Below, piece by piece: positions 38,032 to 45,907 of a stretch of 64,000 nt of DNA. The position numbers and the translations under genes were made by a program. Origin of the DNA: Sphingomonadales bacterium (lineage in GTDB: Bacteria > Pseudomonadota > Alphaproteobacteria > Sphingomonadales > Sphingomonadaceae); NCBI GenBank assembly GCA_025352685.1, contig JANXSN010000088.1, positions 1-64,000 on the forward strand, in the 5' to 3' direction. A model generated the notes under the pieces. The model was not told where the DNA came from and did not search any database. It was given only the letters and a program-made list of their open reading frames with translations. Within the stretch, counting starts at the first letter, position 1; the number at the start of each line of letters is the position of its first letter.

Positions 38032-39143
38032 CTCTGACGATTAACAGCAACTTCGATTCCGGCAACATCGAGATTCTATCGATTGACGGCGACACAGCCA
38101 CGCTCGCGATCCGCAAGGATGAAGCCAGCAACTTCTACCAGTGGTTCCATTTCCGCGTGGCGGGCGCCGAGGGACGACCCGTCACGGTACGGATCACCAA
38201 TTGCGCCGGGTCCGCTTATCCGCTCGGTTGGCCGGGTTATCGCGCGCGATTCAGTAACGACCGTCTCGACTGGCAACAGGCCGACACGAGCTATGCCGAC
38301 GGCGTACTGACGATTCGCCATACGCCGGCGCAGGGCGCCGTGTGGTTCGCCTATCATGCTCCCTATTCGATGGAACGGCATCACGATCTGGTTGCGCGCA
38401 TCGGCGCTGCCGCGCCAGTGAGAGTGGCCGAATTGGGAAGAACGCTCGACGGGCAGCCGATCGACTGTCTGTCGATAGGCACGGGTGTGAAATCGGTTTG
38501 GCTTTATACCCGTCAACATCCCGGCGAGAGCATGGCAGAATGGTGGGCGGAAGGAGCGCTGGATCTCCTTGTGTCCGACGATCCGGTTGCTGTAAAATTG
38601 CGTGCGGCGGCGACGCTTCACATCGTGCCGAACATGAACCCAGATGGCAGCCGTCGCGGACATCTGCGCACCAATGCAGCCGGCGTGAACCTAAACCGGG
38701 AATGGAATGCGCCAACCATGGACAAGAGCCCCGAGGTCTATTGCGTGCGCGCCGCGATGGACGCGACGGGCGTCGACTTTGCAATGGACGTGCACGGCGA
38801 TGAGGCGATCCCTTATGTTTTCCTCGCTGGTTTCGACGGCATACCTGCCTGGACGCAACGACAAGGCGATCTCTACACCCGCTTTGGAAGCGAACTCGCG
38901 GCCCGCACACCTGATTTTCAAACGAAACACGGCTATCCGACCGCCGGCCCGGGCAAGGCCAATCTGTCGATGTCCACCAACCAGCTCGCCGAGCGCTTTG
39001 GAGCCGTCTCAATGACCCTGGAAATGCCGTTCAAGGATAATGCAGAGGCGCCGGATGCATTGCGCGGCTGGTCGCCCGAACGGTCGAAACAGCTGGCGCG
39101 CGACTGCCTGGCAACGCTCGCAGGGATAATCGACGACCTGTGA
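38028..39143 (+). CDS. M14 zinc carboxypeptidase of the cytosolic (CCP/AGBL-like) type
   Basis: 371 residues, no signal peptide. Residues 1-125 form the beta-sandwich N-terminal domain of cytosolic carboxypeptidases (FDSGNIEILSIDGDTATLAI, FHFRVAGAEG, AYHAPYSMERHHDL). The catalytic domain has zinc ligands His164 and Glu167 (RQHPGESMAEWW) and His256 (AMDVHGDEAIPYVF). The substrate-binding VPNMNPDGSRRGHLRTNAAG (200-219) with NLNREWN, and catalytic Glu332 in MTLEMPFKDN, are also present. All key residues are intact. Eukaryotic relatives remove glutamates from tubulin; bacterial substrates are largely unknown. It overlaps the lipoprotein gene before and the GNAT gene after it. Confidence 0.92.
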   Translation: MTLTINSNFDSGNIEILSIDGDTATLAIRKDEASNFYQWFHFRVAGAEGRPVTVRITNCAGSAYPLGWPGYRARFSNDRLDWQQADTSYADGVLTIRHTPAQGAVWFAYHAPYSMERHHDLVARIGAAAPVRVAELGRTLDGQPIDCLSIGTGVKSVWLYTRQHPGESMAEWWAEGALDLLVSDDPVAVKLRAAATLHIVPNMNPDGSRRGHLRTNAAGVNLNREWNAPTMDKSPEVYCVRAAMDATGVDFAMDVHGDEAIPYVFLAGFDGIPAWTQRQGDLYTRFGSELAARTPDFQTKHGYPTAGPGKANLSMSTNQLAERFGAVSMTLEMPFKDNAEAPDALRGWSPERSKQLARDCLATLAGIIDDL

Positions 39144-39595
39144 CGATTGTTGAAGACGATTTGACCGGAACTCGGGTCGGCGCGCTCCTTCGTTCCCACC
39201 TTGAGCAGATGCATCTGAACGCACCCAAGAACAGCGTCTTCGCCTTCGACATCGACCGACTGCGCGCGCCTGACGTAAGTTTCTGGACGGCGTGGGACGA
39301 CGATGCGCTCCTGGGCTGCGGAGCCTTGAAGCATCTCGATGCCGAACACGGCGAGATCAAGTCGATGCGAACGGCGCCCACTCATCTGCGCAAGGGCGTT
39401 GCCAGCGCGTTGCTCGACCATATCGTCAGGGTTGCACGGGCTCGTGGCTACCGACGGGTGAGCCTCGAAACCGGCTCGGGTCCCGCATTCGATGCCGCGT
39501 TATCCCTCTATCGGTTGCGCGGATTTGTGGACGGCGTGGCGTTCGGCGATTACGATCGTGGAGCGTTCAATCAATTCCTGCATCTGGAACTCTGA
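39140..39595 (+). CDS. GNAT family N-acetyltransferase
   Basis: 151 residues from a GTG overlapping the carboxypeptidase stop (GTGA). The acetyl-CoA-binding motif A is visible as SMRTAPTHLRKGVASALLDH (~75-94), preceded by the beta strand DDDALLGCGALKHLD and followed by RGYRRVSLETGSGPAFDAAL and LYRLRGFVDG. These are standard for small GNAT enzymes; the conserved family Gly-rich loop is LRKGVAS. The substrate is unknown. gpmA starts three bases after its stop. Confidence 0.9.
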   Translation: MTIVEDDLTGTRVGALLRSHLEQMHLNAPKNSVFAFDIDRLRAPDVSFWTAWDDDALLGCGALKHLDAEHGEIKSMRTAPTHLRKGVASALLDHIVRVARARGYRRVSLETGSGPAFDAALSLYRLRGFVDGVAFGDYDRGAFNQFLHLEL

Positions 39596-39598
39596 TCC

Positions 39599-40285
39599 AT
39601 GCCTACTCTGGTACTCATCCGCCATGGCCAATCGGCGTGGAATCTCGACAACCGGTTCACCGGATGGTGGGACGTCGATCTGACCGACAAGGGCGTGGCC
39701 GAGGCGCTCGCTGCGGGACAATTGATGGCGGCCAGAGGGTTGGATTTCGACCAGTGTTTTACGTCGCTCCAGACCCGAGCAATAAAGACGCTGAATATCG
39801 CGCTCGAATCGATGGGACGATTATGGTTGCCAGTCGAGAAAGACTGGCGGTTGAACGAGCGGCACTATGGCGGGTTGACGGGCCTCAACAAGGCCGAGAC
39901 CGCCACACGACACGGCAACGAGCAGGTCAAGATCTGGCGGCGCAGTTTCGACATCGCGCCGCCACCGATGGAGGCAGGCAGCGCGTTCGACCTCGCGCGC
40001 GACCGCCGTTATGCCGGGATCGCCATCCCCAATACCGAGAGCCTGAAAGATACGATTGCCCGCGTGCTACCCTATTGGGAGAGCCGGATCGCCCCTGAGT
40101 TGAGAGCTGGCAAACGCGTTGTCATTTCGGCGCACGGCAATTCGCTCCGCGCGCTGGTCAAGCATTTGTCGGGCATCTCGGACGAAGAAATAACAAATCT
40201 CGAAATACCGACCGGTCAACCGATCGTCTATGATCTCACCGCTGACCTGAAGCCGCGCGACCGTTATTATCTCTCCGAACGCTGA
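39599..40285 (+). CDS. gpmA: 2,3-bisphosphoglycerate-dependent phosphoglycerate mutase
   Basis: 228 residues. The enzyme interconverts 3- and 2-phosphoglycerate. The phosphohistidine motif [20 protein letters not shown] (6-25; His9) and the second His in [18 protein letters not shown] (~177-194) are present, together with [15 protein letters not shown] and RDRYYLSER at the C-terminus. The length is close to E. coli GpmA (250), slightly shorter. It is the last gene of the lipoprotein-carboxypeptidase-GNAT-gpmA run. Its 3' end overlaps the converging GGDEF gene by 19 bases. Confidence 0.95.
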   Translation: MPTLVLIRHGQSAWNLDNRFTGWWDVDLTDKGVAEALAAGQLMAARGLDFDQCFTSLQTRAIKTLNIALESMGRLWLPVEKDWRLNERHYGGLTGLNKAETATRHGNEQVKIWRRSFDIAPPPMEAGSAFDLARDRRYAGIAIPNTESLKDTIARVLPYWESRIAPELRAGKRVVISAHGNSLRALVKHLSGISDEEITNLEIPTGQPIVYDLTADLKPRDRYYLSER

Positions 40286-40857
40286 AGTCGCTTGCGGATA
40301 TACATGGCAGCGTCGGCACGGGCGATAATCGAATCGAACGAGTCCGACGCCCTGACGAGCGTGTAGCCGATCGAGACCGACACTATCGTACCGTCGACGG
40401 GTTCCGCAGCGATGGCGGCTGCCAGTGATTTTGCCTTGGCCTCAGCGGCAGCGGTATCGAGATCTTCGAAAACAAGCCCGAATTCATCACCGCCGATACG
40501 CGCCACGATGTCTGTCGCACGCACTTGAGCCTTGAGCGCATAGCCAACGTACATCAACGCAGCATCGCCCGCCTGATGCCCGGCGCTGTCATTGATCGCC
40601 TTCAATCCGTCGAGATCGGCAATCATTACCGATGTCGGCGTCCCATGTCGCGCGACACGGGCTATACTCCGTTCGACCTCGCGCAGGAACGCGCGCCTAT
40701 TGAGCAAGGGTGTCAGCGTGTCGCTGTCGGCCAGCCGCTCCAACTCGGCAATCTGAAGGCGCAACGCGCGAATCTCGCGGTGGAGCTCGTCATAATCGTC
40801 GTTGACGACCTTGGCTTGGCGAGCTTTGCCCGCGAGTAGATGTGCAGAGTTGCTCAT
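40267..40857 (-). CDS. Diguanylate cyclase (GGDEF domain) with coiled-coil N-terminus
   Basis: About 196 residues from the ATG at 40857. An N-terminal heptad region ([20 protein letters not shown], ~22-41) leads straight into a GGDEF domain: [20 protein letters not shown] (~46-65), [20 protein letters not shown], and the intact active site [13 protein letters not shown] (~117-129). An RxxD inhibition site (RATD) sits five residues before GGDEF, so product feedback by cyclic di-GMP is expected. There is no membrane or sensor domain; activity may depend on coiled-coil dimerisation. The start region is back-to-back with purE. The 3' end overlaps gpmA by 19 bases. Confidence 0.9.
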   Translation of the reverse strand: MSNSAHLLAGKARQAKVVNDDYDELHREIRALRLQIAELERLADSDTLTPLLNRRAFLREVERSIARVARHGTPTSVMIADLDGLKAINDSAGHQAGDAALMYVGYALKAQVRATDIVARIGGDEFGLVFEDLDTAAAEAKAKSLAAAIAAEPVDGTIVSVSIGYTLVRASDSFDSIIARADAAMYIRKRLQRSER

Positions 40858-40979
40858 TCCCGACGCACAAACGGCAAAAAGTGCTGTTCTGTCAACTTCG
40901 TGTGATGCATGAGCGCGCCCCAAGATTGCGCCGCGCGACCTCCGACGCTAGGTCGCGCCAGATCGGGAGGCGTGATGCG

Positions 40980-41468
40980 ATGGCAGAGATTAGCCCGCTG
41001 GTCGGGATCATCATGGGGAGCCAGTCTGACTGGGACACGATGCGGGCTGCCGCCGATGTGTTGAAAACGCTGGGGGTGCAACACGAAGTGAAGATCGTTT
41101 CTGCCCACCGCACGCCCGAACGCTTATTCGAATACGCCAAGAATGCGTCAGGGCGTGGGCTGAAGGTCGTCATCGCAGGCGCTGGCGGCGCCGCCCATTT
41201 ACCCGGCATGGCCGCCTCAATGACGCACTTGCCGGTGCTCGGAGTTCCCGTAGAGTCAAAAGCCTTGAGTGGACTCGATAGCTTGCTTTCCATCGTGCAG
41301 ATGCCCGGCGGTGTACCAGTCGGCACTTTGGCCATCGGCAAAGCCGGCGCCATGAACGCGGGCCTGTTGGCGGCGTCGATCCTGGCTACATCCGACCTCG
41401 CACTTGCCCAGCGATTGATCGCGTGGCGCACCGCACAGACAGATGCCGTGGCAGACACGCCGAAATGA
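40980..41468 (+). CDS. purE: N5-carboxyaminoimidazole ribonucleotide mutase
   Basis: 162 residues from the ATG at 40980, preceded by GGGAGG. PurE moves the carboxyl group of N5-CAIR to give CAIR in purine synthesis. The signature [20 protein letters not shown] (8-27), [15 protein letters not shown] (~42-56), [15 protein letters not shown] and [18 protein letters not shown] are all present. It overlaps purK by four bases (ATGA); the two enzymes act in sequence and are commonly coupled this way. An upstream in-frame start at 40842 gives a non-conserved extension and is rejected. Confidence 0.96.
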   Translation: MAEISPLVGIIMGSQSDWDTMRAAADVLKTLGVQHEVKIVSAHRTPERLFEYAKNASGRGLKVVIAGAGGAAHLPGMAASMTHLPVLGVPVESKALSGLDSLLSIVQMPGGVPVGTLAIGKAGAMNAGLLAASILATSDLALAQRLIAWRTAQTDAVADTPK

Positions 41469-42538
41469 AGACAATCCCGCCGGGATCGACGGTCGGCATT
41501 ATTGGCGGCGGACAATTGGGGCGGATGCTGGCGATGGCTGCAGCGCAACTCGGCTACCGCGTTCATGTCCTTGATCCTGACGTGCAGTGCTGCGCGGGGG
41601 AGGTCGCAGCAAAGCTTACAGTTGCCGACTATGCCGACGGTGCTGCGCTCGCGACATTTGCCGACAGCGTCGATGTTGCCACGTACGAGTTCGAGAACAT
41701 CGATGCGGCGTATCTCGACATTGCTGCAGCGCGTGTTCCGGTGTTTCCGCCTTTATCGGCGTTGAGAATTTCCCAGGACCGTATCGCTGAAAAAGTTTTT
41801 GCTGCGCAGCATGGCGGCACGCCCGCCGCATGGGCTTCGGTTGCAACTGCTACCGGTCTTGAAGGCGCGATTTCTGCAGTAGGCATGCCGGCGATCCTCA
41901 AGACGACGCGCTTTGGCTATGACGGTAAGGGACAGGCCCGACTTGCGTCGGCCGCTGAGGCGCACGCCGCCTGGACCGCAATCGACCGCGCCCCAGCTAT
42001 CCTCGAGGCCATGGTGACATTTGATTACGAGTTCTCAATTCTGATCGTACGTGGGCAGGATGGCACAACCGCGGTCTGGGAGGCTGCGGAAAACGTTCAC
42101 CATGACGGCGTTCTCACGACCTCGGTGGTCCCGTCGCACCCTCGCGTGACCGCGCAAGTCCCACAAGCACGCGCGCTGGCAGCAAGGATCGCTGACGCAT
42201 TGAACTATGTTGGGGTGCTGGCAATCGAGTTTTTTGCGAGCGCTGACGGACCTGTGTTCAACGAAATGGCGCCGCGCGTGCACAATAGCGGTCACTGGAC
42301 GACCGAAGGATCGACAACCTCGCAGTTCGAAAACCATATCCGCGCGATCTGCGGGCTGCCTCTCGGCGACACGTCGCTGGTAACCGAAGGCGCTGTGATG
42401 ACGAACCTGATCGGCCCAGACGTCAACGACTGGCTATCGCTGATGAGCGAGGCTGGTGCCCATGTGCATCTTTATGGGAAAGGTGAGGCACGTCCGGGCC
42501 GGAAAATGGGCCACGTCACGCGCCTCACGAAATTTTAA
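41465..42538 (+). CDS. purK: N5-carboxyaminoimidazole ribonucleotide synthase
   Basis: 357 residues. This ATP-grasp enzyme makes N5-CAIR from AIR, bicarbonate and ATP. The dinucleotide-like start is [20 protein letters not shown] (8-27). The ATP-grasp core includes [17 protein letters not shown] (~140-156) and [20 protein letters not shown]; the metal-binding [20 protein letters not shown] (~263-282) follows. The start overlaps the purE stop. The 3' end overlaps the stop of a converging small gene at 42535. Confidence 0.96.
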   Translation: MKTIPPGSTVGIIGGGQLGRMLAMAAAQLGYRVHVLDPDVQCCAGEVAAKLTVADYADGAALATFADSVDVATYEFENIDAAYLDIAAARVPVFPPLSALRISQDRIAEKVFAAQHGGTPAAWASVATATGLEGAISAVGMPAILKTTRFGYDGKGQARLASAAEAHAAWTAIDRAPAILEAMVTFDYEFSILIVRGQDGTTAVWEAAENVHHDGVLTTSVVPSHPRVTAQVPQARALAARIADALNYVGVLAIEFFASADGPVFNEMAPRVHNSGHWTTEGSTTSQFENHIRAICGLPLGDTSLVTEGAVMTNLIGPDVNDWLSLMSEAGAHVHLYGKGEARPGRKMGHVTRLTKF

Positions 42539-42843
42539 GCGACGCGCGTTCCCGACATCGGAGACGTACCAAACATGCCAGCTTTGACGCTACCGGTCAG
42601 CGTGTCGCCATCGACGGCCGCTTCGCATTCGAGCAGCATCGGCATTGGCACCTTCATGTCCATCGTCCACGAGATCTTGCTATCGCCGTCGAATTTGCCG
42701 TTATCGCAGGTAAGTCCACCCATCGCGCCGGAATTGTCACCGCTCCAGGTGCCATCGCCATTATCCGTGACGGTCAGGACCGACTTTTGCTCACCCAGCG
42801 GCGATTTGACTACACAATCCCATTTGCCTGTTGCATTCGACAT
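42535..42843 (-). CDS. Small conserved-looking protein of unknown function
   Basis: 102 residues from the ATG at 42843, set by CAGGAGA six bases upstream. The protein is beta-rich with regular repeats of Gly-Asp: GKWDCVVKSPLGEQKSVLTV (~6-25), DNGDGTWSGDNSGAMGG, CDNGKFDGDSKISWTMDMKV and LECEAAVDGDTLTGSVKAGM. It has three cysteines, no signal peptide, and looks like a small lipocalin-like or beta-barrel domain; alphaproteobacteria have similar short proteins of unknown function. It is downstream of, and convergent with, purK, and lies just before the M16 peptidase stop on the same strand. Confidence 0.8.
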   Translation of the reverse strand: MSNATGKWDCVVKSPLGEQKSVLTVTDNGDGTWSGDNSGAMGGLTCDNGKFDGDSKISWTMDMKVPMPMLLECEAAVDGDTLTGSVKAGMFGTSPMSGTRVA

Positions 42844-42868
42844 ACGCGTTCTCCTGTAAGGCCGCCCA

Positions 42869-45697
42869 TCAATTCGCGGTCGGCAATTGCACAATTTCAA
42901 AGGGAAGGCCCAGCTTTTCGAGCTGCGCCTTTATCTTGGCAGCGTCCCCGACCACGACGATAGCGAATTTGTCGGCATCGATTGCCGCCCGTGCGGCGCG
43001 GTCGAGTTCGGTCGCCGTCATCGATCGATATGTCGTCGCCAGCTTGGCGTAGTAATCGTCAGGTCGTCCAAGCTGAACGATTTGCATCAGCCCCCCGAGG
43101 ACCGCTGCCGACGTTTCAAAGCTGCCTGGCAATTCGCGAATACTGCCGTTGGCAGTACGGGTCAGTTCGTCGGGGGTTACTCCTTTGGGCCCGAGAAACG
43201 ATTTCACCTGTTCAAGCAGCGATCGCACCGAGTCTCCCGTCCGATCTGACTGGACCGGAGCGCTGATGATGTACGGCACGCGATTTTCGAGACGTTGGAT
43301 ATACGACCGGACGCCATACGACCATCCTTTAGTCTCACGCAGGTCCATGTTGAGCCGCGACAGAAAGCTGCCGCCGAGTACCTCATTGGCCTGGTTAAGG
43401 ATGGTGCGGGCGGGATCCTTCCCAGTAATGTCAAGCACCTGCCCCGCCATGATAACCGACTGCGGCGAGCCGGGGCGGTCGGCGAGATAAATTCTCGTCG
43501 CCGTGCGCGCCGGAATTGGAGCGGCAAAATCCTTTTGTGGCCGTGCTCTGCGGTTCGACGGCCAGTTACCAAAGCGCGCTTCTAGCAGCGGCTTGATCTC
43601 GGCGAGCGTCGTGTCACCGACGATGTAAATTGCTGCATTATCCGGAACCAGCCAGCTTTGCTGAAAGCCGACCACGTCGCTGCGGGTCAGCCGCTTGACT
43701 GTCGCCACAGTTCCTGTCCCGCCGAACGGCTGCGCATAGGGGTGGGAATCGCCGTAAAGCTTGCCCGGAAGGATCGTGTCGGCAATTCCTTGGGGCTGGC
43801 TGAGCGAGGCAGCAATGTGCGAAAGCTGTTCGTTACGCAGCCGCGCAACCTCCTTGGAATCGAAAGCGGGATTGCGGACGACGTCAGCGAGCAGGTCGAG
43901 CGATGGCGCAAGATTGGCGGTCAGCGCGAAGAGGCCGACTTGGCTGCGATCGACGACGCCTCCCGACGACAAGGTCGCGCCGAGCCGTTCCTGCGTCTCT
44001 GCAATCTGGGTTGAGTTCTTTGTTGTTGTCCCCTCGTCGAGAAGCGACATTGTGAGCGACTGGAGGCCAAGCTGCCCCTTTGTGTCGGCAGCGGACCCGG
44101 CATCGAAACTGACAGCGACGCGCACGACCGGGATTTCAGAGCGACGCGCAAAATAAACCGGGATGCCGTTGCCAAGCTTGGTGCGTTCGATGCCAGGAAA
44201 TGTCAGTGCAGGAAAAACGCCCAACGGCGGCGCTGCCCGCCTTGGCTTGGCTGATGCTTCCTTTACGGGTCCAGTACCAAGCGCCGGCGTCTTTGTTGAT
44301 GGCGCGTCACCGGTAATTTCCAGTGTTGCGGGGGACGTGTCGCGGTCCCCCGGCTCGACCGTGACGCGCAGCACCGGCCGCGACATCCATTTGCGCGCCG
44401 CCGATGAAACTTTGATGGGCGTCATCGCGGCCAGCTCGGCCATGTCTTTCTTGTATTTGGCCGGATCGCCCGAATAGACGAGTCCCTCAGCCAGTGCGAC
44501 CGCCTTGCCACCAAAACCGCCAACCGATTCGAACCCGCCAATCGTGCCAGCGATTGATCGCGTTGCGACCCGACGGACCTCATCTGCCGTCGGACCGGTT
44601 CTAAGAAAATCAGCAATCACCGCGTCAAGCCGCGTGGCGACAAGCGTTGGATCAGTACCGGGCTTCACATCCGCGGAAACCGACAACACGCCGATTTGTT
44701 CGAACGCCTGCACATCGGCGCTGACGGCAACCGCGATCTGTTCGCTACGCACAAGCGCATTGTCGAGGCGGCTCGATGACAGGCCGCCGAGCACACTGGC
44801 TGCAACATTAAGCGCCGCGGTATCGTTACCGTTGACGCCCTCTACAGCCCAATACCGGGTCAGTCGCGTGTAGGGAACACGGTCTTTGAGCACGATGTCG
44901 CGAGAAGCCGCAAGCATGGGAACTGACGTATTAACGCGCGTGATCGCTGGACCACGCGGGATATCGCCAAACCATTTGGTAACCAATGTCTTGGCTTGGG
45001 CAAGATCGACGTCACCGGCGAGAACAACGACCGCATTGTTGGGGCCGTATTTGGCGCGGAACCAATCTTTTACAGTTTCGAGGCTGGCCGCATTTAAATC
45101 GCCCATCGATCCGATTGTTTCGTGGTGATACGGATGCCCGTTGGGAAACAACGTCGTGTAAACGTAATAATCAGTCAGGCCGAACGGCTGATTGTCACCC
45201 TGACGCTTCTCGTTTTGAACAACGCCAATCTGATTATCGAGTTTTTCCTGCGTCACGCCGCCAAGCAGATAGCCCATCCGATCCGACTCGAGGAAAAGTG
45301 CAGTCTCGAGCGCCGGCGTGGGCACGGTTTCGAAATAGTTGGTTCTGTCGAACCATGTCGTCCCGTTGTAGTCGGTGGCGCCGACCTGCTGCAGCGGTTC
45401 GAAAAAATCGCGCGGCGAGTTTTCAGAGCCATTGAACATGAGATGCTCGAACAAGTGCGCGAACCCCGTCTTGCCTTTGGGCTCATCCTTCGATCCGACA
45501 TGATACCACACGCTCACGGCAACAACGGGCGCCTTGCGGTCGGTGTGGACCAGGACGCGCAGGCCATTAGAAAGCGTAAATTGCGCGTAGGGGATATCCA
45601 CCTTGGCCACGAGTGTGGACACTGGCGCCGGCGCGTCAGCCGCGTATGCAGGGCCAGCAAGGATGAGCGTCAAGGCGATGCTGGTCGTGCGGATCAT
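42869..45697 (-). CDS. M16 family zinc peptidase, two-domain
   Basis: 942 residues with a signal peptide (MIRTTSIALTLILAGPAYAA), so periplasmic or outer-membrane-facing. Two M16 units lie in tandem. The first has the inverted zinc motif HLFEH (His81, Glu84, His85) within KTGFAHLFEHLMFNGSENSP, and the downstream VVQNEKRQGDNQPFG stretch with the third ligand Glu. The second unit (from ~515, FPALTFPGIERTKLGNGIPV) lacks HxxEH and is the usual inactive partner that closes the chamber. Conserved GVTPDELTRTANGSIRELPG lies near the end. Such proteins resemble insulysin/pitrilysin-like peptidases of Gram-negative envelopes. It is followed by a 26-base gap to the small gene at 42843. Confidence 0.92.
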   Translation of the reverse strand: MIRTTSIALTLILAGPAYAADAPAPVSTLVAKVDIPYAQFTLSNGLRVLVHTDRKAPVVAVSVWYHVGSKDEPKGKTGFAHLFEHLMFNGSENSPRDFFEPLQQVGATDYNGTTWFDRTNYFETVPTPALETALFLESDRMGYLLGGVTQEKLDNQIGVVQNEKRQGDNQPFGLTDYYVYTTLFPNGHPYHHETIGSMGDLNAASLETVKDWFRAKYGPNNAVVVLAGDVDLAQAKTLVTKWFGDIPRGPAITRVNTSVPMLAASRDIVLKDRVPYTRLTRYWAVEGVNGNDTAALNVAASVLGGLSSSRLDNALVRSEQIAVAVSADVQAFEQIGVLSVSADVKPGTDPTLVATRLDAVIADFLRTGPTADEVRRVATRSIAGTIGGFESVGGFGGKAVALAEGLVYSGDPAKYKKDMAELAAMTPIKVSSAARKWMSRPVLRVTVEPGDRDTSPATLEITGDAPSTKTPALGTGPVKEASAKPRRAAPPLGVFPALTFPGIERTKLGNGIPVYFARRSEIPVVRVAVSFDAGSAADTKGQLGLQSLTMSLLDEGTTTKNSTQIAETQERLGATLSSGGVVDRSQVGLFALTANLAPSLDLLADVVRNPAFDSKEVARLRNEQLSHIAASLSQPQGIADTILPGKLYGDSHPYAQPFGGTGTVATVKRLTRSDVVGFQQSWLVPDNAAIYIVGDTTLAEIKPLLEARFGNWPSNRRARPQKDFAAPIPARTATRIYLADRPGSPQSVIMAGQVLDITGKDPARTILNQANEVLGGSFLSRLNMDLRETKGWSYGVRSYIQRLENRVPYIISAPVQSDRTGDSVRSLLEQVKSFLGPKGVTPDELTRTANGSIRELPGSFETSAAVLGGLMQIVQLGRPDDYYAKLATTYRSMTATELDRAARAAIDADKFAIVVVGDAAKIKAQLEKLGLPFEIVQLPTAN

Positions 45698-45907
45698 CTC
45701 AAAGCATCCTCGAACGAAACTCGTTGTTTGAAGCGGTCTTAGCAGCGTCGATCAGTCACGCAACAACATCGCCTCGCTTGTCGTCTGACCGCGCCACCTT
45801 CAATGTCGAACCTCATTCGGTAACGAGGTTGGTCCCGTTTGCGGCGTGGTCACGGTCGTCGGGTCGTGGACGGGCACCCGGGCATCGAGCCCGATTTCCT
45901 GCTGAAG

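Noticed and set aside
40842-40979. Upstream in-frame extension of purE
   Set aside because: Adds 46 Arg/Cys-rich residues absent from PurE and overlaps the divergent GGDEF gene start; the ATG at 40980 has a strong ribosome site.
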